In this document: one piece after another, positions 9,055 to 18,634 of the stretch | How the letters are laid out: the number at the start of each line of letters is the position of its first letter | Numbering within the stretch: position 1 is the first letter of the stretch | From: CAMCXE01 sp046347475 | Lineage (GTDB): Bacteria; Pseudomonadota; Gammaproteobacteria; Pseudomonadales; Cellvibrionaceae | Direction: 5' to 3' | Length of the DNA stretch: 64,000 nucleotides | Assembly: GCA_046347475.1 (NCBI GenBank) | Contig: JAXMGD010000001.1 | Span: 992,001-1,056,000, forward strand | Notes under the pieces: generated by a model | What the model was told of the DNA's origin: nothing | Seen by the model: only the letters and a program-made list of their open reading frames with translations | The model's database searches: none | Made by a program: the position numbers and the translations under genes

Positions 9055-10422
9055 TTAGGTAAGAAAAATACTGGCTAAACACAAAAACGCGAAATAGCCG
9101 ATGGAGTCGGTAAAGGTGGTGAGCGTCACGGCGCCCGCCAAGGCTGGATCTATTTTGAGGGATTTTAAAAATACCGGTAGCAAGGCGCCGAAGGTGGCGG
9201 CGGTGCATAAATTAAAAATGAGTGCCAGGCCTAAAATAGCGCCGAGTTTTATATCCTTAAACCACCAGGTGGCGCCAAGCCCCAATAAGAGCGCGAGCAA
9301 CACACCATTGGCAAGGCCGACGCGCAATTCTCGCGATAATAACCAGTTGAGGTTGTGTTGGCCAATTTGCCCCAGGGCCATACCGCGAATGACCACGGTA
9401 AGCGTTTGCGAGCCCGCCACGCCGCCCATGCTGGCCACTATGGGGCCGAGTACAGCCAGCACTACTACCTTTTCAATGGTGTCTTTAAACAGGTTGATCA
9501 CGCTGGAGGAGATCAGCGCGGTGGCGAGGTTAACCGTGAGCCATATAAAACGGCGGCCAATGGTGTGGCGCGCCTTGGCGAAGGTGTCTTCCTCTTCGCC
9601 TAAACCGGCCATACCCATTAAGGAGTGGTCGGCGTTTTGGCGGATTACGTCTACCACGTCGTCGATGGTGATGCGGCCCACCAGTTTGCCCTGTTCGTCC
9701 ACCACTGGGGCGGATACCCAGTCGTGTTGTTCAAATAGGGCGGCTACTTCTTTTTCCGGTAGGGCGGCGGGGATGGGATCGCGGTCGGTTTCCATCACCT
9801 CGCGCACGGTGATGGCCGGGTCGTTAGTGAGCAGCACCGAGAGCGGCAAAAGGCCTAGGTATTCGTCTTTTTTGTTCACCACGATCAATGCGTCGGTGCT
9901 CGGCGGTAAAGCGTCGTGGCGGCGCAGGTAGCGCAGCACTACATCGAGGGTAAAACGCGGCCGCACGGTGATGGTGTCGGTGTTTGTGAGGCCGCCTGCG
10001 GTGTCTTCGTCGTAGGCGAGAATCAGGCTGACCCGCTCGCGATCCTGGGCGCTCATGGCGGCGAGCACCTCTTGGGTCACCTGATCCGGCAGGTTTTGCA
10101 GAATATCCACCACGTCGTCAGGCTCTAGGCCTTCGGTCATGGCCACCAGATCTTGGGTGTTCATCTGGCTTAAAAATTCGGCCTGAATATCTGCCGGTAA
10201 TTCTTCTAACACCTCACCGGCATCGTCTTTATCCACAAAGCCCCAAATCAGCGGCCGGCTGGGGGCGGGTGAGGAGCTGATGAGGCGGGCGATTTCCACA
10301 GGAGTGAGGGCTTTGAGCATTCTGCGCACCTGTGCAAAGGTGCCGTTTTCCATGAGCGTGCGAATGCGGCCCAACTGTTCTTGGGTGGCGCTTTGACGCT
10401 CTTCGGTGGTAATCGGATGCAT
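9055..10422 (-). CDS. mgtE: magnesium transporter MgtE
   Basis: 455 residues, full length for the family. An N-terminal helical MgtE_N superhelix (about 30-130) precedes two CBS domains (about 135-255) that sense intracellular Mg2+. Five transmembrane helices follow (about 285-455), including the pore signature GPIVASMGGVAGSQT. It imports Mg2+ at the inner membrane and is gated by cytoplasmic Mg2+. A GAGG site lies just upstream of the ATG. It sits between npr and darP on the same strand, after a gap of about 145 bp in which I see no Mg2+ riboswitch. Confidence 0.95.
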   Translation of the reverse strand: MHPITTEERQSATQEQLGRIRTLMENGTFAQVRRMLKALTPVEIARLISSSPAPSRPLIWGFVDKDDAGEVLEELPADIQAEFLSQMNTQDLVAMTEGLEPDDVVDILQNLPDQVTQEVLAAMSAQDRERVSLILAYDEDTAGGLTNTDTITVRPRFTLDVVLRYLRRHDALPPSTDALIVVNKKDEYLGLLPLSVLLTNDPAITVREVMETDRDPIPAALPEKEVAALFEQHDWVSAPVVDEQGKLVGRITIDDVVDVIRQNADHSLMGMAGLGEEEDTFAKARHTIGRRFIWLTVNLATALISSSVINLFKDTIEKVVVLAVLGPIVASMGGVAGSQTLTVVIRGMALGQIGQHNLNWLLSRELRVGLANGVLLALLLGLGATWWFKDIKLGAILGLALIFNLCTAATFGALLPVFLKSLKIDPALAGAVTLTTFTDSIGYFAFLCLASIFLT

Positions 10423-10568
10423 AAAACCTCTAGGATCGAACCGGCGCTAGGCGCAGCCCGTGGCGTAACAATCAATCATCCTAGATACCTCGTTGGGGTG
10501 TGTAGGGCAGGTGAACGGGGCTTGCGCCAGCGGGGTGATGGGGCGGAGCTGGCTTGGCGCAGTGGCGC

Positions 10569-10838
10569 TTATTCGCCTTCGTCAAATTTGTTGGCAATTA
10601 ATTCCAACAGTGCCTCTAGGGCTTCCACAGCGTCGCTGCCGCTGGTGGCGAGCGTGATCGCGGTGCCTTGGCTGGCGGCCAGCAGCATCAGGGACATGAT
10701 GCTTTTGCCATTGATGGTTTTGCCACCGCAGGAGACCTCCACCGAGCTGCTGAAGCGGTTGGCGGTGTTGGCGAACTTGGCGGCTGCGCGGGCGTGCAGG
10801 CCGAGTTTGTTGATGATGCAGGTGTCTTGGCTGGGCAT
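10569..10838 (-). CDS. ptsO: phosphocarrier protein NPr (nitrogen PTS HPr)
   Basis: 89 residues with the HPr fold and the phosphorylated histidine in GLHARAA near residue 15. The second-site loop GKSIMSLMLLA is also present. NPr passes phosphate from EI-Ntr to PtsN (EIIA-Ntr). Its start lies nine bases after the rapZ stop, as in the classical rpoN operon. Confidence 0.95.
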   Translation of the reverse strand: MPSQDTCIINKLGLHARAAAKFANTANRFSSSVEVSCGGKTINGKSIMSLMLLAASQGTAITLATSGSDAVEALEALLELIANKFDEGE

Positions 10839-10847
10839 GGGCAGGCG

Positions 10848-11708
10848 TTAGAATTTGGGCCTATCGCCGAGCTGGCGATGGCGGGTTTGGACATTGGCGT
10901 AATCGGCGCTAAACCGCTCGGCCAGACGTTCACACAAATAGACTGAGCGGTGCATGCCGCCGGTACAACCGACGGCAATCGTTAAATAACTGCGGTTATT
11001 GGCCTCAAAACTCGGCACCCATTTGCGCAGGTAGCCGTCTATATCTTCCAGCATGGCGGCTACTTCCGGCTGGCCTTTGAGGAAGTTCACTACTCCCGCC
11101 TCAAGGCCGGTTTGCAGGCGCAGTTCGGGGTTCCAAAAGGGGTTGGGTAGGCAGCGCACGTCGAAGACAAAGTCGGCGTAGGTGGGCAGGCCGTATTTAA
11201 AGCCGAAAGATTCAAACAACAGCGCCGTGCCTTCGGTTTCGCCGCCGACCATTTTTTTAATGGCGCTGCGCAATTCATGTAGCGACAGATTGCTGGTATC
11301 GAGGGTGAAATCGGCTACTTCCGCTATAGGCTGCAGAATGGTTTGCTCGGCGATAATGGCTTCTTGCAGGCTGCGGGTTTTGCTGGTGAGAGGGTGTTTG
11401 CGGCGGGTTTCGCTAAAGCGTTTGAGCAGTATTTGGTTGGCAGCATCCAGAAACACCACGGTGCATGGGGTGCCGAGGTTTTGACTGTTGGCGATGATTT
11501 TCTGAAAACGGCCCAAATCGCCGTCTATATTGCGCGCATCTATGCCTATGGCGAATTTGTAGTCTTGTTTGGCCGCGGCTTGGTTGACCAGGGCGGGCAG
11601 TAGGCTCACCGGTAGGTTATCAATGCAGGTAAAGCCCACATCCTCCAGCAACTGAAGGGCGGTGGTTTTGCCTGAGCCGGAGCGGCCACTGATCACTACA
11701 ATGCGCAT
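10848..11708 (-). CDS. rapZ: RNase adapter protein RapZ
   Basis: 286 residues. The N-terminus has the Walker A motif GRSGSGKTT (about 8-16), and the C-terminal RNA- and metabolite-binding domain carries the conserved CTGGMHRSVY. In enterobacteria RapZ binds glucosamine-6-phosphate and directs RNase E to the sRNA GlmZ, tuning glmS. It lies between ptsN and npr in the standard order. Confidence 0.95.
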   Translation of the reverse strand: MRIVVISGRSGSGKTTALQLLEDVGFTCIDNLPVSLLPALVNQAAAKQDYKFAIGIDARNIDGDLGRFQKIIANSQNLGTPCTVVFLDAANQILLKRFSETRRKHPLTSKTRSLQEAIIAEQTILQPIAEVADFTLDTSNLSLHELRSAIKKMVGGETEGTALLFESFGFKYGLPTYADFVFDVRCLPNPFWNPELRLQTGLEAGVVNFLKGQPEVAAMLEDIDGYLRKWVPSFEANNRSYLTIAVGCTGGMHRSVYLCERLAERFSADYANVQTRHRQLGDRPKF

Positions 11709-11728
11709 ACGCTGTTTACTCCCAGTCC

Positions 11729-12178
11729 CTAAGCAGCGGTGGCAGCGGCATACAGGCCGCGATCATCGGCGCAGCTGCGCAGATGCGCCACAAAACTCGC
11801 TGACTGGAGGGCTTCGGCCAGGCTTGCGAGGGTTGATAAATGCTGTTCGTTGGCGTCGGTGGGCACCAACATGGCAAAAATAATATCCACCGGGCGGTTA
11901 TCGACTGAGTCGAAATCGATGGGTTCCGCCAGGGTAATGAGGGCGCCGATGGTGGCGCCCTGGGTTTCAAACCGGCAGTGGGGTATGGCGATGCCTTCAC
12001 CAATGCCGGTAGAGCCCAGGCGCTCACGGTTGACCAGCTGGCTAAATAACACCTCCGTGGAGATACCTGGCGTGTTTTCAGCGATCAGTTCGGCCAGTTT
12101 TTCCAGGGCGCGTTTTTTACTGGAGCAGGCCATCTTGGCGCGGCAGCGTTCCGGGGCTAACAAGCTGCTCAGGTGCAT
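11729..12178 (-). CDS. ptsN: PTS IIA-like nitrogen regulatory protein PtsN
   Basis: 149 residues, EIIA-mannitol/fructose fold, with the phosphorylatable His in GIAIPHC (about residue 67). PtsN is the end acceptor of the nitrogen PTS and modulates potassium transport and sigma-54-related processes in other bacteria. It begins only 11 bp after the rpoN stop. In most gammaproteobacteria hpf lies between rpoN and ptsN; here nothing can fit. Confidence 0.95.
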   Translation of the reverse strand: MHLSSLLAPERCRAKMACSSKKRALEKLAELIAENTPGISTEVLFSQLVNRERLGSTGIGEGIAIPHCRFETQGATIGALITLAEPIDFDSVDNRPVDIIFAMLVPTDANEQHLSTLASLAEALQSASFVAHLRSCADDRGLYAAATAA

Positions 12179-12189
12179 ACATCTTTACC

Positions 12190-13734
12190 TCAGACTAAAC
12201 GTTTGCGCTCATTCGATGGCGCGATATTGAGGGACTCGCGGTATTTTGCGATGGTCCGCCGGGCCACTTGAATGCCTTGGGCCTCCAGTAATTCCGTAAT
12301 TTTGCTATCGCTTAAGGGCTTGCGCGGGTTTTCCGCCGCAATCAGTTTTTTAATGATCGCGCGGATGGCCGTGGAGGAGCACTCGCCGCCGCTGTCGGTA
12401 TTCACATGGCTGGAGAAGAAATACTTCAGCTCGAAGATACCCTGGGGGGTGTGCATGTATTTCTGCGTAGTCACCCGCGAGATGGTGGATTCGTGCATCT
12501 CTACCATCTCGGCCACATCGTGCAGCACCATGGGTTTCATGGCTTCAGGGCCGTGTTCTAAAAAGCCCTGTTGGCGCTCGACGATACAGGTGGAAACTTT
12601 CAATAAGGTTTCATTGCGGCTTTGCAGGCTCTTTAGGAACCAGCGCGCCTCCTGCAGGTTATCCCGCAGGAAGGTGTTATCGCTGCTGCTGTCGGCGCGT
12701 TTCACCAGGCTTGCGTAGTCGGAATTGATGCGCAGCTTAGGGGCGATTTCCGGGTTCAGGTGTACTTGCCAGCGGTTGTTTTCTTTGGTGACAAATACGT
12801 CCGGCACCACATATTCGGTGGTGTCATCGCCAATGCTCTCGCCTGGGCGCGGGTTGAGGCTTTGGATCAGGGCGATGGCAACTTGTAGTTCGTCTTCTTT
12901 AACTTTGAGCTTGCGCATCAGCAGTTTGAAATCCCGCTGGGCGAGGGCGTCTAGGTATTCATCCACTATGTCGTAGGCAGTGTCCCAACCGGGGGTGCCT
13001 TCGGGCAATTGGCGCAGCTGGATGATGAGGGATTCACTTAGGTTTTGGGCCGCTACACCGACAGGGTCGAATTGTTGTACCCGGTGCAAGACGGCGATGA
13101 CCTCATCGCGCTCCAACTCTGGGAATTCAGCCAAGAGGCCTTCGTAAATATCATCGATGCTTTGGCAAAGCATACCGGAAGGCTCCACGGCGTCGATGAT
13201 GGCTTCGGCTATGGCGAAATCCGTCGGCGACATAGGCGTGAGGTTGAGCTGCCAATAGAGGTGATCCTGCAGGGTTTCGGTGGAGCCCCGGCGGGATTCA
13301 AAATCCATGTCTTCGTTTTCGGGCTTGGCAAGGCCTGTGCCGGTGGGGCCGGATTGGTAAATATCGTCCCAGCTGGTATCCACGGCGAGGTCTGTGGGGA
13401 TGGTATCGCTCCACTCGTTTAGGGTGGTGGTGGAGCTATCGAAGTTGTCCGCGCTGCCTTCGGCGCCGCTATCCCCGCCTGCGTCGCCATCTTGGCTTAC
13501 CGGGGCGGCTTCGGCGTGGCTGTACACCTCGCTGGAAAAATCCACATTAATATCGTCCGGCAGATCGGCAGGGCCTGAGTCTTCGGAGATTTCTAGCATG
13601 GGGTTGTTATCGAGGACTTCTTGAATTTCGGCTTGTAAATCGAGAGTGGAGAGCTGTAACAAGCGGATGGCCTGTTGCAGTTGGGGGGTCATGGTGAGTG
13701 ACTGGCCGAGTTTAAGCTGTAGAGATTGCTTCAT
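12190..13734 (-). CDS. rpoN: RNA polymerase sigma-54 factor
   Basis: 514 residues. N-terminal glutamine/leucine-rich activator-interacting region (QLKLGQSLTMTPQLQQAIRLL), an acidic variable region II (about 50-150), the core-binding region, an HTH (STISRVTTQKYMHTPQGIFELKYFFSS begins about residue 415; only key parts quoted) and the RpoN box ARRTIAKYRE (about 492-501) that reads the -24 element. First gene of the minus-strand rpoN-ptsN-rapZ-npr operon. Confidence 0.97.
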   Translation of the reverse strand: MKQSLQLKLGQSLTMTPQLQQAIRLLQLSTLDLQAEIQEVLDNNPMLEISEDSGPADLPDDINVDFSSEVYSHAEAAPVSQDGDAGGDSGAEGSADNFDSSTTTLNEWSDTIPTDLAVDTSWDDIYQSGPTGTGLAKPENEDMDFESRRGSTETLQDHLYWQLNLTPMSPTDFAIAEAIIDAVEPSGMLCQSIDDIYEGLLAEFPELERDEVIAVLHRVQQFDPVGVAAQNLSESLIIQLRQLPEGTPGWDTAYDIVDEYLDALAQRDFKLLMRKLKVKEDELQVAIALIQSLNPRPGESIGDDTTEYVVPDVFVTKENNRWQVHLNPEIAPKLRINSDYASLVKRADSSSDNTFLRDNLQEARWFLKSLQSRNETLLKVSTCIVERQQGFLEHGPEAMKPMVLHDVAEMVEMHESTISRVTTQKYMHTPQGIFELKYFFSSHVNTDSGGECSSTAIRAIIKKLIAAENPRKPLSDSKITELLEAQGIQVARRTIAKYRESLNIAPSNERKRLV

Positions 13735-14102
13735 AGAACGGTAGCTCGTGAGGCTAAAAACAGGGGCTAAACCAAACCGGATCGGTTGGGCACTGTTTTC
13801 AATTCTAGTCAGGAGCTAGGGCACAAGCAACGCTTTTAAACGAGCAAAAAAGCAAACTTTAGGCCAATTGAGGATTTAGAAAAGTCAAGGCTTTGGGGGA
13901 GAAATATCTGCTCAGGCAGAGGAGGGTATTAGGCTGGCTCGGGCCCGGCGCTAACAGCCTATTGGCTTTGATACGGGTGGGGTTGGTGCGCCTATTGGCT
14001 GGCTTTGGGCACCTAATGCCGGGCTGCTTGCTGGGCACCCACAAGGGGTGCCCCTACAGTTGATTCTGAGGGCAACGTAAAAGGGGCCGCTGATGTGCGG
14101 GC
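13735..14102. other. intergenic region between rpoN and the GH3 gene
   Basis: About 370 bp with no supported gene. The right side is the promoter side of rpoN; I see no convincing -35/-10 pair. The stretch 13930-14060 is GC-rich with short repeated words such as CTATTGGC and GGGCACC. I assign no function. Confidence 0.4.
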
Positions 14103-14140
14103 AAAAAAATACCCCGGTTAGCTAAATTGCTCGCCGGGGT
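14103..14140 (-). terminator. Rho-independent terminator of the GH3 gene
   Basis: On the minus strand, the stem ACCCCGG / CCGGGGT (14111-14117 with 14134-14140) is followed by seven T residues (14103-14109). It lies about 70 bp past the GH3 stop codon. Confidence 0.8.
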
Positions 14141-14157
14141 AGAGTGTCACTATCGGT

Positions 14158-14213
14158 GCCGGGCTATCTCAACGCCGGGTTATCTCAGCGCCGGGCTAAA
14201 ACAAGCCGGGTTA
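14158..14213. repeat. short tandem repeat at the GH3 stop codon
   Basis: Three and a half copies of a 15-16 bp unit beginning GCCGGG (14158, 14174, 14190, 14205). The last partial copy includes the GH3 stop codon. Spacing is regular and divergence is low. Confidence 0.6.
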
Positions 14214-16754
14214 GGGGCATTTGATGTCTGCTTGCCCGGCTTCGTCCGGCTCCATCACCACATTGGCTAAGCGCACCTGCAGCTTGCCGCTGGTGACTAG
14301 ACCAAAGCCCTGGTTGAGTTCGCTAAAGTCGATTTTCTGTTTCGCAAAACAGGCCATATCGACTCTATAGCGGCGCCAGGTATTCGGGGCGGCGCTGTTA
14401 AGTTGGGCGGTGAAATCCTCCCGGTGGGCGATGGATTTAGGGGCGTAGCTCATTTCAAACTCCACCTTGGCGGTGGGTTTTTGCAGCACCATCAAATCAA
14501 ATGCCACCACGCCTTTGCGGGCGAGCAGGTCGGTGGTGTTTTGGCTGGCTTTGGGGGTTTGCAGGGCTAAAAGGCCTGGCGCTGTGCCGTTCCACAGGGC
14601 ATCTACCGCATCACCTTGGGTGTGTTGGTCCGCTTCGGTCAGGGTGATAACCTTGCCGGTGAGGGTGCTGGACTGGTAGGGCTGCACTTCGCCGGCCGAT
14701 TGAACATTCAACACCCAGGGGGCCTTAGCCCGGCCGTTAAACATGGGGGTGTTGCCGTTGATCAGGTCGGCGGCGCTGCCCACATCGGTGCTCAATGGGC
14801 CGAGGTCCGCCATCGGGGCGGCATAGGTGAGGCCAAAGCCGAAGGGGAACAGGGGCGTGCTGCCGTCGCCTTCATTGGCGGTTTGATCCGGCTTGGCAGG
14901 CCAGGAGAAGGACAGCTTGCCTTTGAAATCGTGGGCAATGGTGCCATCTTTTTTGCGCAGGACCACATCGGCAATGCCACCGCCTTCAGTGCCCGGCAGC
15001 CAGGCGGCCACAAAGGCGTCGCTGGCGTTCAGCTCACGGTTAACCCACATGGGGCGGCCGGACAGGAACACTGCGACGGTTTTAATACCCTGAGCTTTTA
15101 ACGACTCCAATAGTTTGGCGTCGCTATTGACGCGGGGTTGATAGGCGAGGGTTTTTACATCGCCCTGCCATTCGGCGTAGGGTTTTTCGCCAAACACCAC
15201 TATGGCCACCGCAGGCTTGCTTTTAAAGCTACCGTCTTTACTGAGGGTGGCTTTACCGCCAGCGGCTTTGATTTGCTGCTCAAGGCCTTTGGCTATGCTG
15301 GTGGCATTGGGGAAATCGTTGTTATCAAGGCCTGTGCCCTGCCAAGAAATAGTCCAGCCGCCGCAGGCTTGGGCGATATTATCGGCGCCTTCACCGGTAA
15401 TCAGGATGTTTTGCTTGGGGTTGAGGGGCAGCAGTTGGCCGTTATTCTTTAACAACACCAGGGATTCGCGCACCGCCTGGCGAGCCAGAGCGTGGTGCTC
15501 GGGGTTGGTCAGTTGCGCGGTTTGGTTGCTGTAGGGGCGTTTAACCGGCTCGCCGGATTCCAGCAGGCCTGCGCGAATTTTACTGCGCAGAATGCGGCTG
15601 ACGGCGTCATCCACGCGGGCCTGGCTAATGCGGCCGCTTTTCACATGGCCGATGGTGCTCTGGATAAATTCCTTCCAATGCTCCGGCGCCATAATCATGT
15701 CTACACCTGCATTGATGGAGTCTGGGCAGTCAGTGTTGGTGCAGCCGGGAATTAACCCGTGGCTGTTCCAGTCGCCCACGACAAAGCCGTCAAAACCCAT
15801 GTGTTCTTTCAAAATGGTGGTGAGCAGGTATTTGTGCCCGTGCAGGCGGGTGCCCTGCCAGGAGTTGTGGCTGGCCATCACGGACAAAACGCCCGCTTCT
15901 AAGGTGGCGACATAACCGGGGCTGTGGATGCGGATTAAATCTTCTTCGCTGGCGAGGTTATTGGCGCGGTCCACGCCGTCTTCGGTGCCGCCATCGCCGA
16001 TAAAGTGTTTAGCGGTGGCCATCAGGCGGTCCGGTTGCATAAAGGTTTTGCCCACTTCGCCTTGAAAGCCCAACACGGCTTGGCGGCCAAGTTCGGCTAC
16101 TAAAGCAGAATTTTCAGAGTAACTTTCATAGCTGCGGCCCCAGCGGTCATCGCGCACCACCGACACCACCGGCGCATAGGTCCAGTTTTTCCCGGCAATA
16201 AGGGTTTCCAATGCCGTCACTTCGCCGATGCGGCGCACCAACTCACCATTGCGGCTGGCGCCGAGGCCTATGTTGTGAGGAAATACGGTGGCGCCAAAGG
16301 CTTTGTTATGGCCGTGGATGGCGTCGGTGCCCCACAAAATAGGAATACCGGCGCGCCCGCCGGATTTATCGACCGAGGCCACATAGTAACGCTGGGTTTG
16401 CAGTACCCAGTCGGAGATTTTGGCTTGTTTGTTCTTATTCAAATAGGCGCCGCCCGCCTCTAGCACGGCGCCCACGCTGAATTCTTTGGTTTGCTCCGGC
16501 GTGATGAAGCCCATTTCGGCCACCACCATTTGGCCGACTTTTTCCTCCAGCGTCATACCGGCCAACAGCTTAGCCACTCGCGCATTAACGGCGGCGGTCT
16601 CGGCGGCACTAAACGGTGATTTAGGCTGCGGCCAGAGGGCGCGTTTGTCCTGTTGCACGGGGGCGGAGGATTGAGCGGGGGCGGTTTGAGTGGTGTTTTG
16701 GCTGCAGGCGAGCATAGCGAGCGCCAGGCAAGAAATTCCCAGGGGGCGGAACAT
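14211..16754 (-). CDS. glycoside hydrolase family 3 beta-glucosidase / exo-beta-glucanase lipoprotein
   Basis: 847 residues. Signal peptide with lipobox ending LAMLAC (Cys17), followed by a Thr/Gln/Pro-rich linker. The GH3 TIM-barrel domain (about 60-400) has the substrate motif KHFIGDGG and the nucleophile Asp in FVVGDW near residue 335. A GH3 C-terminal alpha/beta sandwich (about 430-640) follows, then a C-terminal beta domain like that of ExoP-type exo-1,3/1,4-beta-glucanases. It should release glucose from beta-glucan oligosaccharides at the cell envelope. It is divergent from an MFS transporter about 225 bp away, which may import the product. The lipobox implies membrane anchoring, as is common for Cellvibrio beta-glucosidases. 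Confidence 0.9.
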   Translation of the reverse strand: MFRPLGISCLALAMLACSQNTTQTAPAQSSAPVQQDKRALWPQPKSPFSAAETAAVNARVAKLLAGMTLEEKVGQMVVAEMGFITPEQTKEFSVGAVLEAGGAYLNKNKQAKISDWVLQTQRYYVASVDKSGGRAGIPILWGTDAIHGHNKAFGATVFPHNIGLGASRNGELVRRIGEVTALETLIAGKNWTYAPVVSVVRDDRWGRSYESYSENSALVAELGRQAVLGFQGEVGKTFMQPDRLMATAKHFIGDGGTEDGVDRANNLASEEDLIRIHSPGYVATLEAGVLSVMASHNSWQGTRLHGHKYLLTTILKEHMGFDGFVVGDWNSHGLIPGCTNTDCPDSINAGVDMIMAPEHWKEFIQSTIGHVKSGRISQARVDDAVSRILRSKIRAGLLESGEPVKRPYSNQTAQLTNPEHHALARQAVRESLVLLKNNGQLLPLNPKQNILITGEGADNIAQACGGWTISWQGTGLDNNDFPNATSIAKGLEQQIKAAGGKATLSKDGSFKSKPAVAIVVFGEKPYAEWQGDVKTLAYQPRVNSDAKLLESLKAQGIKTVAVFLSGRPMWVNRELNASDAFVAAWLPGTEGGGIADVVLRKKDGTIAHDFKGKLSFSWPAKPDQTANEGDGSTPLFPFGFGLTYAAPMADLGPLSTDVGSAADLINGNTPMFNGRAKAPWVLNVQSAGEVQPYQSSTLTGKVITLTEADQHTQGDAVDALWNGTAPGLLALQTPKASQNTTDLLARKGVVAFDLMVLQKPTAKVEFEMSYAPKSIAHREDFTAQLNSAAPNTWRRYRVDMACFAKQKIDFSELNQGFGLVTSGKLQVRLANVVMEPDEAGQADIKCP

Positions 16755-16978
16755 GGAAGACCCTCGAAGCGAGTGTTGTTATCGTTAGAGCGGCAAGTGT
16801 ATCAGGACTTATTCGGCCTTGGCCTCTGGCGCATTGTGAATCAGCTAAAAGGGTGGCAAAAAACCCGCCGTTGGTCGGTGGCGTTTATTTATTCTAGGGC
16901 CTTGAAGTGCTATTGTGCCGCCGCCTTCCTTGGGCCATATCCCGCTTTGCCACAATAAAAACGATAGGTAGTCGATCT

Positions 16979-18274
16979 ATGCAAACTGTCCAAACCCCTC
17001 GCAACCCAATGTTGTGGGTGCCTTCTGGTTATTTCACCATGGCGCTGATGTACAACCTGCTCACAGGGGCCACAGTGCTGATGTTTAGCAACGTCGGTAT
17101 GGACAACGCAACGGCTACTACCTATGCCGGCATGCTCGGCCTTGCGTACACCATCAAGCCGCTGTTTGCGCCTTTTTTGGAAATGTACCGCACCAAAAAA
17201 TTCTTTGTATTGTTGTCTCAGGTTATTTTGGGTTTAGGTTTGTTCGCTGTGGCGGCTGTTATGCAGCTGCCGGAATTTACGCTGCCTCTGCTTGTTTTAT
17301 TGTGGATTTTATCCTTTGTCGGCAGCACCCAAGATATAGTAAGTGACGGTATTTATGTCACCTCCTTAGACGGTAAAAGCCAGGCCAAATACACAGGTGT
17401 GCAAAGTTTTAGTTGGAACTTTGGCCGCTTGGCGATTTTAAGTGGTGTAGTGACCGCCAGCGGTTTTTTACACGAAGATATTTTTAAACACGACCCCCAT
17501 GTGAGCGGGCCTGACTGGGTGATTTCTTGGCAGATTGTGATTGTCGCCGTCGGGGTTTGGTATTTATTAATGAGCCTGTGGCATTTAAAAGTCATGCCCG
17601 ATGGCTCGAAAGCGGAAAACCCTCCGCGCAATGTGCAAGAAGCGGCCGCTACTTTGATGGATGCTTTTATCACCTTCTTCACCAAAAAAGACGTTTGGTT
17701 GATGATTGGTTTCGCATTTTTGTACCGCTTAAGTTACGGCTTTTTAAATGCCATCACGCCGTTATTTTTGAAAGATTCAGTGACCAACGGCGGCCTTGCG
17801 TTAACCAACCAAGATATAGGCGTGGTGTACGGCACCTACGGTATAGCGGCTAACGTTATTGGTTCTATTCTCGGCGGCTTATGGATTGCACGCTCGGGCC
17901 TGAAAAAAGTGCTTTTCCCACTGTGTTGTATGGTGAACGTACCGAATATTACGTTTTTGTTTTTGGCGATTTACCAACCCAGCAACCAACCCTTAATTGC
18001 TTCGTTGATTGTGATTGAGCAGTTTTTCTTTGGTATTGGCTCTGTGGGCTTCATGATTTACATGATGCAACAGTTGGCACCGGGCAAATACAGCACCGCG
18101 CACTATGCGTTTGGTACGGCCTTAATGGGGCTGTGTATGATGGTGACCGGTATGGTCAGCGGTACCTTGCAGCAACATATGGGTTATGAGCACTATTTTA
18201 TTTTCGTCATGATTGCCACTATCCCGTCCTTTCTTATTACCTGGTACGCGCCGTTTCATCAGCAAACCAAGTAA
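16979..18274 (+). CDS. MFS transporter, candidate saccharide importer
   Basis: About 431 residues with about 12 hydrophobic helices. ATG 16979 was chosen because AGGT lies upstream and the longer frame adds a non-hydrophobic, atypical N-terminus. It resembles AmpG-like and sugar-cation symporter subgroups of the major facilitator superfamily: an early MYNLLTGATVLMF helix and a YTIKPLFAPFLE loop. A cytoplasmic central loop lies near residues 200-225. Because it is divergent from the GH3 gene, uptake of glucose or short gluco-oligosaccharides is a reasonable guess. Muropeptide transport is an alternative. Confidence 0.8.
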   Translation: MQTVQTPRNPMLWVPSGYFTMALMYNLLTGATVLMFSNVGMDNATATTYAGMLGLAYTIKPLFAPFLEMYRTKKFFVLLSQVILGLGLFAVAAVMQLPEFTLPLLVLLWILSFVGSTQDIVSDGIYVTSLDGKSQAKYTGVQSFSWNFGRLAILSGVVTASGFLHEDIFKHDPHVSGPDWVISWQIVIVAVGVWYLLMSLWHLKVMPDGSKAENPPRNVQEAAATLMDAFITFFTKKDVWLMIGFAFLYRLSYGFLNAITPLFLKDSVTNGGLALTNQDIGVVYGTYGIAANVIGSILGGLWIARSGLKKVLFPLCCMVNVPNITFLFLAIYQPSNQPLIASLIVIEQFFFGIGSVGFMIYMMQQLAPGKYSTAHYAFGTALMGLCMMVTGMVSGTLQQHMGYEHYFIFVMIATIPSFLITWYAPFHQQTK

Positions 18275-18289
18275 ACGGTTATCAGCAGT

Positions 18290-18315
18290 AAAAAGCAGCT
18301 TCGGCTGCTTTTTTT
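18290..18315 (+). terminator. Rho-independent terminator of the MFS gene
   Basis: Stem AAAAAGCAGC / GCTGCTTTTT with a TTCG tetraloop (18300-18303) and a T tract, about 15 bp after the stop. Confidence 0.93.
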
Positions 18316-18634
18316 ATGCCTGCTGGATTGTGCGGGCTCATAACCAAATAAAGCCAATTTCCTTTCCCCTAGATATATTCGTTCCAATTCAAACCCTGCG
18401 GTTGCGGCTACTAAAGTCTAAGCTCTTAAGGATGCGCCCCACTAGCTGGGCGCCTGGTAGCCCCTGGCTGCCTATTGATTACCTCCTGGTTTGCTCGGGC
18501 GGCTTTGGGTTGTGCAAAAATTAATTACTGTCTGTAAGCAGTTTTTTGCAAATCAGATTGCCCTCACCCGCCAACCTATGGGTATTTAAATAGGCCTGTG
18601 GGGGCGATTTATTGGCGAGTGTGAGAGTAAAGGC
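18316..18634. other. intergenic region with a GC hairpin
   Basis: No gene seen. It contains a hairpin GCGCCC / GGGCGC at about 18435-18454 with an eight-base loop. The promoter of the downstream gene must lie here, but I cannot place it with confidence. Confidence 0.35.

Noticed and set aside
10423..10490. tRNA T-arm-like GGTTCGATCC on the minus strand upstream of mgtE
   Set aside because: The flanking bases do not pair into a T-stem, and no acceptor, D or anticodon arm is present.
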